64,000 nt of DNA, from NCBI RefSeq assembly GCF_023343835.1, contig NC_064443.1, positions 18,177,501 to 18,241,500 on the forward strand, in the 5' to 3' direction. Origin of the DNA: Lagopus muta (lineage: Eukaryota > Chordata > Aves > Galliformes > Phasianidae). This document shows positions 53,753-64,000 of this stretch, piece after piece. The notes below the pieces were generated by a model, which saw nothing but the letters and a program-made list of their open reading frames with translations, did not search any database and had not been told where the DNA came from. The translations under genes and the position numbers were made by a program. Within the stretch, counting starts at the first letter, position 1; every line of letters begins with the position of its first letter.

Positions 53753-55444
53753 AGTTATTGTGCTAAACTTAATGCTGTTCTAACTGCAGTGCTGAATGAA
53801 ATTAATGAGAGGCTGGGGTTACCTGTGATTCAAAAGTAGCACAACCCCATTCTTCTGAAGCCATCAGTAGAGTACAGTATCTTGCAAAGCTAACATACAG
53901 TTTTGAAACTGCATTGAACTAGTTTTGTAATGCTGGTCTGAGGACTCAAACTGAGGAAAAGGAGACCCTGAAGGATGTTAGTTGACTGTACTGTAATGTT
54001 GTATCAACTGATTTGAATGTTTTTGACTTTGGACAATGAGTTATCTTTTTTCTTTTCGTAGTAGTTGAAAAGGCTTAGGTAAAGCTAACAGGCAATAGAA
54101 ATGTGTACACCTGGGTTTTTAGTGTAACAGACTAAATGTTAATTGTTCTCTTCTTTTTATTCTCTTCAGTAGACACCTTTGAAAAACACTGGAGTTTTGT
54201 TGTGCTTAAGCCACCGCCCCTGGTGTTTAACAAAGGCAGAGCTATAATAACTTTAGTTTTGTTCTGATTTTTTTTTATTTTAGAAGTCACAATAATGTAT
54301 TGGTTTTAGATGTCACTAGTTTGACTGGTGATCATGTTTTGACATGAAATATACCCAAACTGTCATAGAAAAATATTGTGTTTTTTTCTCCATGGGATTA
54401 CATTTCAGCTAAGTTACAGGGTTGTTTTTTTGTTGTTGTTTTTTTTTTAATGCATTTATTTTAATAGTGTTTTCTCTGCACTGGATGCAAAATACTGAAG
54501 ATAATTGGAAAACTAGGTCTGGCATTTAGACTGTAAGTCACATGCAGAATCAAAACTGTTTGGCATAAGGTACACAGCAAAAAAAATAATTCAGCGTATA
54601 AAAACTTTTCCTTTTTGTATACTTTTCTGTTTATGTTCGGAGCTGAGACAGAAATGAAGCTGACATTTAGCTGTCATTATGATCAGTTAGGACAAAAACC
54701 AACTCAGTGCTCCCAAACTGAAAGAAAACAACCAAATCCTGGCATTACGTTTGAAAAAAATGTGCATGGGATTGATGTGCCCTCAAGAGCAGAAAGTGAG
54801 ACAGCTAAACCCAACCTAACAGTAACAAGTTCGGGTCCGATATGGAACTGTAGTTTCACCAGGCTTAAAGTCAACAAGGACTCTGAGCATTTCACTGGAT
54901 TGGTCTGTTCAAGTGGAAGGCCTCAGCAAGCACTGGTGTGTGTGTGTGCACTGGGTACATCAACACATAAGGGACAGTTGAACCTACAGAAGCTTTGTAC
55001 GTCGTCTTTTCTGAATCCACTGGAGTTCTCAGCAGGACTGCACACAGGCACAGCAGGGGGGTTCTGGTGGAGCCTGTGGTTGCAGTTACACCGGATCCCT
55101 AACGAGCAAGCACAGAGTTTTCTACGCGTTCCGACCACTTGTCGATGTGCAACCTTTTAAATGTTTTTACATGCCAAATGTTCTTAGTGAGTAAAAGTTA
55201 ATTGTTACAACAATGGATGTGCCTGGATTTTGGGGTTGAAGTTTTGTTTTTGTTTGGTTGGTTTTTGTTAACTCACTAATTTATCTAAGCGAGAAAAAAA
55301 AAAATCAGCACTCACCCAAAATTGCAGACAGCTTCCAACTTCTCTCTTCCCTCCAGCCAACGGTCTGCAAGTGAAAAAGTCAGTGTAGTTTTATAGGTGT
55401 GTTTTGGTGCAGAACCCTCAGTCTCTCAGATACATGCCTCGTCA

Positions 55445-55464
55445 ATTTGCATTTCGATGCAAAG
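55445..55464. promoter_or_regulatory. Palindromic octamer pair
   Basis: ATTTGCAT and ATGCAAAG flank a four-base spacer, making a 7-bp perfect inverted repeat (TTTGCAT-TTCG-ATGCAAA, 55,446-55,463). The loop TTCG would also let the RNA fold into a small hairpin if it is in the LRRN1 3'UTR. Confidence 0.35.
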
Positions 55465-55770
55465 CTGAGTGAAGCTATTAATTATGCATTTAAATCAAGT
55501 ACTTCTGCTACACACAATTTTTTATACGTTCATGAGATCTCACGTTTTTAATCACATGATAGTTACATGTTGGGATTAGGCAAGTGGCCTTTGATCATGG
55601 AGAAGCAGCATGCTGCCAGCATTCACGTGTCACCTTCTCCCGTATTTTATGTTAATGCAAAATCTCCCCTTGCCTTCTCCTCCAGAAAAGCTTAAGAGCA
55701 ATAATTACCACCTTGTGTATATGCTATCCTAACCTTAAAACTGCCTCTACCATTATAACAATGATAATGA

Positions 55771-55776
55771 ATTAAA
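55771..55776 (+). terminator. LRRN1: Candidate poly(A) signal ATTAAA for LRRN1
   Basis: The most common variant signal, 2.26 kb after the stop codon, followed about 35 nt on by a T-rich stretch (TGTACTTTTTCC) that could be the downstream element. It is the earliest good signal I noticed after the stop. Confidence 0.4.
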
Positions 55777-56417
55777 ACTGAGATATCTTTTGCACTGAAG
55801 ATTCACTGTACTTTTTCCAGAGAAAAGGACATAGGGAGGACAAGGTTGACAGCAAAATTACAGCTTCCAACTTGCACAACATCATAAAATTGTCTTGAGA
55901 AAGCAATTATTGAGCAGGTGTCAGATGCTGCAGAGCAGGCCCCTGCCTCCCCCACCTTCCTGCAGCACTCGTGCAGCTGTGCCACAAACACTCGGTCACA
56001 ACAAGCTTTCACCTGAGCCTCCTGTCCGACGGGGTCGGTGTATGGGAAGGGAAGCAATGTCTGATGTGTTCCTTGCCGCTGGGGAAATTACGTGCCTGCT
56101 CTTCCCTGCAGACCTATTTGGCAGTTTTATGTCATTTGTTATCATTATAGTGCAATGCTGTTAAAGAACAGCGAGAGAAAATGGCCTTATGACAGTCATA
56201 CACTTCTGGATGTGCTGATCTGTAGTATTTCAGGGCAGCTGATGTTGCTGGGGCTCTGGCAGAGAGATGCAGGTTCCCTGACAACAGCTCAACAGCCACA
56301 ACACCCTGTGAGTGCCGCACATTCTGCACATACAGCCACCAGTGACATGTATTTTCAGCCTTGTAATCTGTGCCCTTAGAGCTCTGTACAGTTCTCCTGG
56401 AAATTTAAAATTCTGCT

Positions 56418-56423
56418 AATAAA
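56418..56423 (+). terminator. LRRN1: Candidate poly(A) signal AATAAA for LRRN1
   Basis: First canonical hexamer I noticed after the stop codon, 2.9 kb downstream, followed by a genomic A-run at about 56,427 and GT-rich sequence. The A-run can also cause internal priming in cDNA libraries, so cDNA ends here need care. A further AATAAA lies at 57,783-57,788. Confidence 0.45.
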
Positions 56424-56440
56424 AGGAAAAAAAAAAACCA

Positions 56441-59308
56441 ACAGTGGGTAAGAGATTAATGACATGTGGCATATAATCTTAGCAAATAACCTTCAGCCTT
56501 GTCCTAGCAATTCTGTGCTTGCAGTTTGTTGTAAGCAAAAAATAAAAATATTCTCTTTGCCTAATTGCCTTCAAAATATATTTGCATCTACCATTCACTG
56601 GAGACAAAAACACCTCCGGTTTGCTCAGAACCAGAGATGGAGCCTGGCTGCTATAAAGCAGCATGGGAAGAACCACGGTTGTCTTTCACTTGGCTAGCTG
56701 TTCAGAAATGCTGTGTAAGAGTAGATATCTCATACCCAACTAAACGTCTGCAGTGTTACTTCCACCTGATTTCCCAATAATAAACTATCCTTGTGCCCTG
56801 AAGAGCAAGTCGCTTATTCAAGAGTGGTATTCAGTACTCCAGCTACATCCACTTTGCACTTCCTCACCCAAACTGTAACATCCTCTTGCATCAAGAAGGG
56901 ATCTTCTCACCTGTGGACCCATGCTCACGCTGGACATGAACTTGGATTACAGCACACAGGTGTCACAGCCGTGTATTCCTGCTGCAGGATCTGCCTTCTC
57001 AGCACACTGCACTGACATCCCAGCACCCAAGGCAAGGTGGACGCACTAGGCCTGAAGTTCTTCATGACAACCCTGAGTGCCTCCGTGGGAGAAAGCAAAT
57101 GTTGCATGCAGCCTGAGTTTAAATACCACTGTTGCATCCCATGGGAGAGTCCTGCTACCGATAACATCTTTTACCTCTGTTTCCAACTACAGAGATATTT
57201 ACACTGGGGAACCTCCATCCATCCATCCCCAGCGCATCCCTGCAGCACCTGCCTGCCTCCTCCTGCCCTCTGCCACTTGGGCAAACCCTGCAGAGCCCTG
57301 CGAATCTCAGGATTTCATGAGAGTCACCAAAGGACTTGGAATTTGTGTTTAACTTTGCAGATCCCTGCTTTCTCTATCGACGCTTTTCCCTTCACCTCCT
57401 TCTTAGCCTGTTTTCCTTTCAGCTGTTTTCCTTTGAGGACCACAGCAGCAGCTGGCTGGCAGCAGGATGCAGCTTGTGGCTCAACTTGTATCATGCAACA
57501 TTTCAGTGCTGCCCCTCTGCCTCCACATTACTGCAAATGAAGACAACTTTCCCCTTAGCAAAAAAGCTCTATGTCTTCCCATGTCTCTGTTTCACATCTT
57601 TTTCCTTATTTTTGAACGCATTATGAGATCTCCTCTGTTACTTTTTCTACTGGTATAAAAGCAACGACAGACTTCTTTTTCTTTCCAGTAAAGGTGACTT
57701 ACCATAAAAATTTGTACTACTGTATATTTATGTCACGTAGACCAAAGGAATGCTGAATCATAACAGGTTTTGAAATACAAGAAATAAACACAATGGAAAA
57801 GACAACTGATCATGAAGTAGAATTTTCATAAGGAACTGAATGAGTTACAAGCTTACATCTCATTAACTTCAGTGATGCCTCAGCTCTGGAAAAGGTAAAG
57901 CAGATCCTAATGGAGAGCTTCAGGAAGTGTTAACTTGTCTGAAATCCTGGACAGCTCTGAGACATTTTCTGTGGAATTCTGTAACATGGATTTTTACAAA
58001 GATCATTTGAAACCATAATCCTCATTTCAGTTGAGGGAATGGTGAGAATGGGATTTAAATCCTACCACCTTCAGTGAGTATCACTGATTTTCAGAAGTCT
58101 AAACAAGGTCTGCATTTTTGGCAGCTGCAGTGCCAGATTTCTGCTCACAACCACACACCTGGAGGAAAAATTCCCAGCAGATTTTTTAACAGCAGCTTTT
58201 CCGCCTGCAGCCTTTTCTGCTGGACTTCATTCCAAGCAAGAAGTAATACATAACAAAAGATCAGGGCAGAGAAAGAAGAAGAGCAATAACTGAACTGTCA
58301 ACCATGTCCAGAGCCAAAGAAGGTTCTTGGATGTGGAAAGCCACAAAGTCCACACAGCACGTTTACAGGCCGTGCAGAACCCAACGGTGCAGGTCAACTC
58401 ATTGCTCTGCAACAAACACAAGCTCATAACTGGTATTCCTGGTTTCAGCTATTAAATTATGCTTTTATACTTGCAATCCCATTTGAAGAGGTCTCAATAA
58501 TAGTAATAACAAAAGGCTTTGTAGGAAAGGGTATGAATAAATTTAGGCCTGACAATATAATCTCAGTGGCTTTGCTTGTATCATCAGCTCCGTAAAGTTC
58601 TGCCAGCTGCTGTGGGAAGCTGAGCCGAGCACGGGCTGCAGCCCAAGCACCAACTGCTCCAGGAGGGGCTCCCAGCACCAGCAGGGCACCTCCTGCACAG
58701 CACTGAGCCCCAGGGGTGTCCCTCTGCTGTGTGCACAGCTGCACAACGGCCAACACAGCAACTTCCCAACACTGACCTGAGCATCTCGGGGAACACTGAT
58801 GAAGGTGCAGATGTTTAAGTGCGTTGCTAAATAGCACTGCCAATGATCATCTTCAATTGCAAGAGCTATCTAAGGCTGTTTGCAAGTCTCTAAATGGCAA
58901 ACTAAAATTGGTTTTGTGGAAAATGATGTCGTTAGCAGTTACTGTACTGCTCCCTATTCTCCCATAGCACGAAGTTCTGCTGTCACACATCACATGGGAG
59001 CAATGATGCAGGAGTGGCTTCTGTGCCTTCAAAGTTCTTCCATATCAAGACTGCCACTGAGAGGGCCCAGGAACATTCAAGGTCATTGACCACAATGAGC
59101 TTTTCCTAAACTAAGTCTCCAGGAAAAGACCAGGAGATCTCCAGTTGTATTTTAAAGAGATTTGGACACTAAATTTCCTTGGGAACAATCTGGAAATCCC
59201 ATCTCAAAAGAGTTTGTAGTCAGTGTGCGTTCTCCAGTGATACACTCTCGTCCATCTGACCACATGAATTCAACTTCCATGTCTCAGATCCCTATCCTCG
59301 AGTCTTAG
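56441..59308. other. Non-coding downstream flank, block 1
   Basis: Follows the likely end of LRRN1. Has an octamer ATTTGCAT at 56,580-56,587, an AATAAA at 57,783 that could be a more distal poly(A) signal, and short CCAT repeats at about 57,213. No gene recognised. Confidence 0.6.
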
Positions 59309-59370
59309 CATGGTTTGGGTTGGAAGGGACCTCAAAGATCATGCAATTCCAACCTCTCTCCTCCTGAAGT
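59309..59370 (-). mobile_element. CR1 LINE 3' tail, very short
   Basis: CATGGTTTGGGTTGGAAGGG followed by 'ACCTCAAAGATCATGCAATTCCAACCTCTC' is the reverse complement of the terminal 60 bp of CR1. The rest has been lost or was never inserted. Confidence 0.88.
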
Positions 59371-62300
59371 CAGTATGAACCACATCCCTTGCTTCTGCAG
59401 GCAACGGCTCGCTTCAGGAAAGCGACAGGAGTGTCTTGACAGACAGACATCAGGGAAAAACAACAGTTTAATGCAAACATATTACAAACCATGTACAAGT
59501 GCATGTTATTTCCTTCCTGCTCTCTCCCGCTTCTTTCTCACACTTTCAAAATCTTAACACCACTGTATTTATTCTCTTTTCCATGGGTGAACCAGCAATA
59601 GGTTCGTATTTTGTTAGCAAGTATAACAAAAATCTAGGTGAAAATATCCTCCATACCTTATCATGCCAGCAGTCCTTCTTGTTAATGTAAAAATCATACT
59701 CCCAAAGAACAAAGAAATTCTATAAAATCATTCTAAATAAAGTCTCAGACAAAGGCTGTATGAACAAAATTTTTGGTATCATTCTCTAATTCTGCTCATT
59801 GCCCCATTTCCTTTGTCAGATGAAAACACGCTTGGACAGCAGGACAGATCAAACACACCAACCACTGTTCCCTGCAGAAGACAGCACACCATTCTGCTCC
59901 CATGTAAGCTGAGCACTGTCCAAGTCAGGCTGAAGGCACAGCCTCGTCCTGCCTGTCACTGCTGCAGCACAGCCTTGTCTCTATTACAGATGCTCAGTAA
60001 GACAAATACTGCAGTTATCCTGGCATAAAGAACGTAACCTTGTGTCAATAAAGGCAAAGAACCTTTTTCTCTTCTGACACATTGTAAACAGAGCATCTTC
60101 TAAAATCTTTCACCCAGCTCTGCACTTACACTTAGCAGTAAGCAAACAGAAGCCTAATAGCATGTGTCAAATGATCACCTGACAAAAGGCAAGCTTTGAA
60201 TGAAAATCTTACCTACAGTAGATAATCTAAGCTATTTAATAACTCAAATCATATGCAAAACAAAACTTAGTAACTCGTTCCAATCAATAATATACATGAA
60301 GTCTGCATAGGAACTATGAATGTTCTTTGACAAAAGCCACTAAACAGATGGTATTAAAGAGTTAATAATATTTCAGGTCCTGTTATCTAAACACACAGAA
60401 TATCTCTCAACACCTCGAAGCCACACTTTCTTCACTTCCTCCAGCTGCACACAACTTTCTGTGACCCCTCTGTAAGCACACGAGCTTCTCATCCCACCGA
60501 GGCTCCTGAAACAGCCATTTGCTATGGACTGCAGGGGGCTGGGACAGAAAGAGACCAACAGTCAGTTCTCAGGAGGCTGCTACACTTGAGCAGCTCAGAG
60601 CCATCCCTGCATATGAACCTGGAATCCTCTGCAGTTTTGATCCCTCAAGCAAAAAAAAAAAACCACATGAGCCAACCCAAACATCTTTCTCTTAAAGAAA
60701 TCAAAACAAGCAAAGGAGCAGAGAACGCGATTAGAAAGAAAGGATGAGGAAGGGGAATGCATTTAGGCCATAGGTATTTGAGAGTGGTCATGTTAACTAC
60801 AGTTCAGTACAAAGAGTAACAACATCACGGAGGAATGAGCATCGTTTATTCCAGACATTAACAGCAAATCGAAGAGCAGATACCACGTGGTGATGGAAAT
60901 GAAGGCTGGAGGGCTCGGACTCCCTGCCTGCCTTCCTGCACAGCAGAGGGCACACATTTCAGCTGCTGTTTCTTGCATCAGGTTTAAGTAAGTGTAGCTG
61001 AGCAAGGCTCTTAGAATTTTCAGAAAGATATAAAATCCGAATTAGATTTACAGAGAAAAACGCCGGAGCCCTTGGCTAAGCAGCTCCAATCGTGTTTTTT
61101 CTTGACGTCCACTTTTAAAACCTCATTTGTAATTTGAACTTTCCTAAGTATTCCAGTGCTCAGACTTCTATTAATACAAATGCACTGTGACAAACCCATG
61201 GTGGAATGGACGGCGGGCCTGCCTGTCCTGAATGCCAACAACGTGTGCTACAGATTAAACAAACTCCACTGAAATGGGAAATCCTGCTGCCGCCAGTCTG
61301 ACAGTGACAGCTTCCACTCTGATGCAGCACCTCATTAGAATAAGCAGCAGTGCAATTAACTCCTTGTTCATATACGATTTGCGCTGTGACAAAGAATAAT
61401 TTTGCTTCAATGAAGATCTCAGTGTTTGACTTGCAAGTTGTGCAAGCCGTGGAAGCGCAGCCGGATGACTGACGAGATTCTTTCTGCTTTAATTGCAATT
61501 CTGGATAGGAATACGGTGTTCCTTCACACAAAACAGCAATAAATCACATCTACGTCTCCCTGTTGTGTGAGAGAGCAGCAGTGCTCTCAGTACAACCATA
61601 ATGCTTGCACTTTCACTCTTCCTCTCCACATATGTGCCACTTACACTGTGACAAGATGGAAAAGATGTTGAGGAAGTTTGCACGTCGAGTTGCCCAATGG
61701 CATTTACAGAAATGACAGCACCCACCAGCAGCTGATGTACAGAAACTACTAAGCATCCCTTCCTACCCTTTTGTAGCCATCCTTCTGCTTTATTCACATA
61801 GCGACTGATAGCTGTGGCAGGAAGCAGCCCGTGATGCCCAGTGGGGACCCGTCCCCCAGAAGGCTCCCACCCTTCAGACAGAGCTGGGGAGGAAACTGCA
61901 AACCACCATCCAAGGCACAGCTCAGTTCAGTGCTACAAAAAATCTACTAACAAAACTATTGCACAAAATTAACTGCAGATACAGCCAGGATGTTACAACA
62001 TCTCGTTCAACCTGCAGGCTGGGCACAGCAAAGCATACATCAGGACAGACATCCTGACAGACAGACAGGCACAATGCTACCTGCACGTTCCAAGTGTAAA
62101 ATACATGCAACCCAAGAAGCCAAGACAGCTCTCCATATATGCACTACAGTCTCTGTGCACATACAGGACATGTCAGGCATGGAAAAACTCAGCACAACAT
62201 TGCTCTTTCAGTGCAAACTTTCCACACAACATTTTTATAAGATTTTCTTCAAAGTAACGTAGAAAAATCATGGAAAGAATTAAACACTACCTATTGAGCT

Positions 62301-64000
62301 GGCATTTCAAGAAAGCAGCTAGAATGCATAAATATCATTAAGCTTCAGAGCCCTAGGTACAAAATGACTTTTTATGGAAAAAAAAAAAAAATCCATTATA
62401 ATTACAGATGAAAAGCAAGGGAAAAAAAATGAGCTTACACAAGAACAGAGACACATTATAGACAGGATCCTGCTCAGCCGAAAATCACAGCAGCAATTAG
62501 CAATTAACATCTCCTGGAGACAAATGATTGGTAAACCCCCGAGCTGAAGGGGGTAATAAAGCTTCATTGTACCATTTATAAAACATTTAACTGCATCATC
62601 AATTACAAACATCTCCATCCCTATAAAGGTATTAAAGAAAAACCAAAAACCCTTGAATATAAAAAAGAAGTTGCTGTACAAAGTTGCCAGGAGCACCATG
62701 CTCACACAAACAAATCATGAGAGCTGCACATTCTGGCTGGTCTGGGGATGCCCATCCCATAGCAGCAGTGATCAGAGCTGCTGGAGGCACAAAGCAGCGC
62801 AGAGCAGCACGTTGGCATTGGGTCAGATCTGTGAGCAACGTGTCACCAGCAGCTCTGCAGCTTGGTGGGCTCCTTGCAGTTATTTACGTTGGGAGGAGAA
62901 CCCACCTTGCAGCCAGGCACAGGCACTGCGGTGCCAAGAGACAGAAATAATCCAAGGGCACCTTTGGCCAAGGAGACCAAATCTGTTTGGCAAAGCTGTC
63001 TGCTATTCCAGCCACAGCCGTGCACAGATCAGCCCTTGCCATTCAGAAGAAAATGTCATTTTAGAGACAGAAGACAAAAACTGTTCTCCAGAGGCAAGGT
63101 TAACACCAGCCAAGCATTCTGCCTGCGAAGGCATTTGCCTACAGGTCTCCAGACAAAGAAAAGCAAATGCCATTAGCAGATGTGCTGCGGCAGATCCACC
63201 CAGACCTCCTGCTGCCCGTCACCAAAGGCCTCTTCAAAGGCAGAGAGAAGAGAGGCAGCAAACTCTTCTGCTAATGCCACAGAGCCACCGGAGCCCAGCA
63301 GCACCGTGGGGCTGTTTGGTGGGGCAGCAGGACAGGCTCTGTGCTTCTGCCCATCATCCCAGTGCAGCTGAGGGACAGCCATGCTGACCTACAAAGCTCA
63401 CAGGCTAGCAGCACTGCAGGAATTACTTCCTAAGGGATAATAAGTGCTTCATAATGAATAACAAAAATCGTATCCACCTGTTAGTTCGTGGTTTAGCCTA
63501 GGTATTACAGCATAAAGGTGAATGCTCTTGATTGTTTTGCTTTCTTTTTTGCATTATACATTATTGCGTTGTGACATTACAAAAAAAATAATCTGGATTG
63601 CTGTATTTCTGACAGAGTACCACACAAACCCTCAGAATACTGTCTGGAAACTGGCTCCAGCATGAATAGAACCACACAAGCTCATGCCATCCCCCAATGC
63701 TCAGCAGTTCTGTGGTGAAGAACCTGCAGAGCCTGAAGTGCACCCTGAAGGGCAAGCAGCCGCATCACCCTGCTCCAAAGGGACGTGGGTAGGAACTGGG
63801 CAAGACCCTCCAGGAGCCCTCAGGGCTGGATCAACCAGAGAAACAAGCACAGAGGACGTTAGGCACACCCAAACCCCAATCATTCTCACACTAATTTGGG
63901 GAGTGCTTTGTGATAGAACAACCATGCAATCAGAGCAAAGCACTTCTGGCTCATCAGAAAAAAAAAATGCTCATATGCTGCAAAACCACCAAGAGCAGAT
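59371..64000. other. Non-coding downstream flank, block 2
   Basis: Unique sequence with short A-runs (for example about 60,651 and 62,380) and a small CAGA repeat near 62,060. The 244-codon frame at 62,653-63,387 starts with TTG, has a skewed Ser/Gln/Arg/Pro content and no domain; I treat it as chance. Confidence 0.65.

Larger units (their letters stand above)
53510..56440 (+). other. LRRN1: LRRN1 3'UTR (end uncertain)
   Basis: Downstream of the TAA stop the sequence is strongly T-rich to about 54,620, with repeated T runs, TGTTTTT elements and AU-rich stretches such as GCATTTATTTTA, as expected of a neural mRNA 3'UTR bound by ELAV-type or PTB-type proteins (inference). The first good polyadenylation signals are ATTAAA at 55,771 and AATAAA at 56,418, giving a 3'UTR of about 2.3 or 2.9 kb. 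A 181-codon open frame at 54,615-55,160 starts with TTG and has no domain; I do not call it a gene. Confidence 0.65.

Noticed and set aside
54615..55160. 181-codon open frame after LRRN1
   Set aside because: Starts at TTG, lies in the 3'UTR, has no domain or recognised similarity; frames of this size occur by chance in a window with many.
62653..63387. 244-codon open frame
   Set aside because: Starts with TTG, mixed low-complexity content with no motif, and no splice-site or start context support.

Overview
This is a stretch of vertebrate chromosomal DNA, almost certainly from a bird and plausibly a galliform. Seven short, 5'-truncated CR1 LINE tails are visible. They show the typical avian CR1 3' end: a 'TTGGAAGGGACC' or 'GGTCCCTTCCAACC' block next to ATTCTATG/ATTCTGTG-like octamers. 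The one intact gene encodes a protein that I recognise along its full length as LRRN1 (NLRR-1), a neuronal leucine-rich-repeat/Ig/FNIII membrane protein. I see no prokaryotic, plasmid or viral content and no CRISPR array.

Layout. Positions 1-36.6 kb are non-coding flank upstream of LRRN1, with CR1 fragments at about 3.3, 8.6, 17.4, 20.4 and 22.3 kb, simple repeats, AT-rich blocks that could be conserved regulatory DNA, and one minus-strand relic with coding-like base periodicity (8.1-8.6 kb). A CpG island (about 36.64-38.01 kb) carries the LRRN1 promoter and a non-coding first exon ending in a consensus GTAAGT donor at 37,397. A 13.7-kb intron follows; it holds a CR1 tail at 42.7 kb and a second possible minus-strand coding relic at 40.3-40.8 kb. 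The 3' splice site is at 51,143, and exon 2 holds the rest of the 5'UTR, the whole 716-codon reading frame (51,359-53,509) and a long U-rich 3'UTR whose end probably lies at about 55.8 or 56.4 kb. The remaining 7.5 kb is non-coding, with one small CR1 tail at 59.3 kb.

How it works together. The window reads as one developmental neural gene inside a gene-poor neighbourhood. All protein output comes from LRRN1; the rest is candidate regulation. The most notable signals are two upstream ORFs in the LRRN1 leader (one only exists after splicing), seven perfect POU/octamer motifs restricted by eye to 33-57 kb, and a T-rich tract in the 3'UTR that ends like a 3' splice site. I did not find a new multi-gene system. 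Positions of non-coding boundaries (CR1 ends, CpG island, TSS, poly(A) site) are by eye and approximate.
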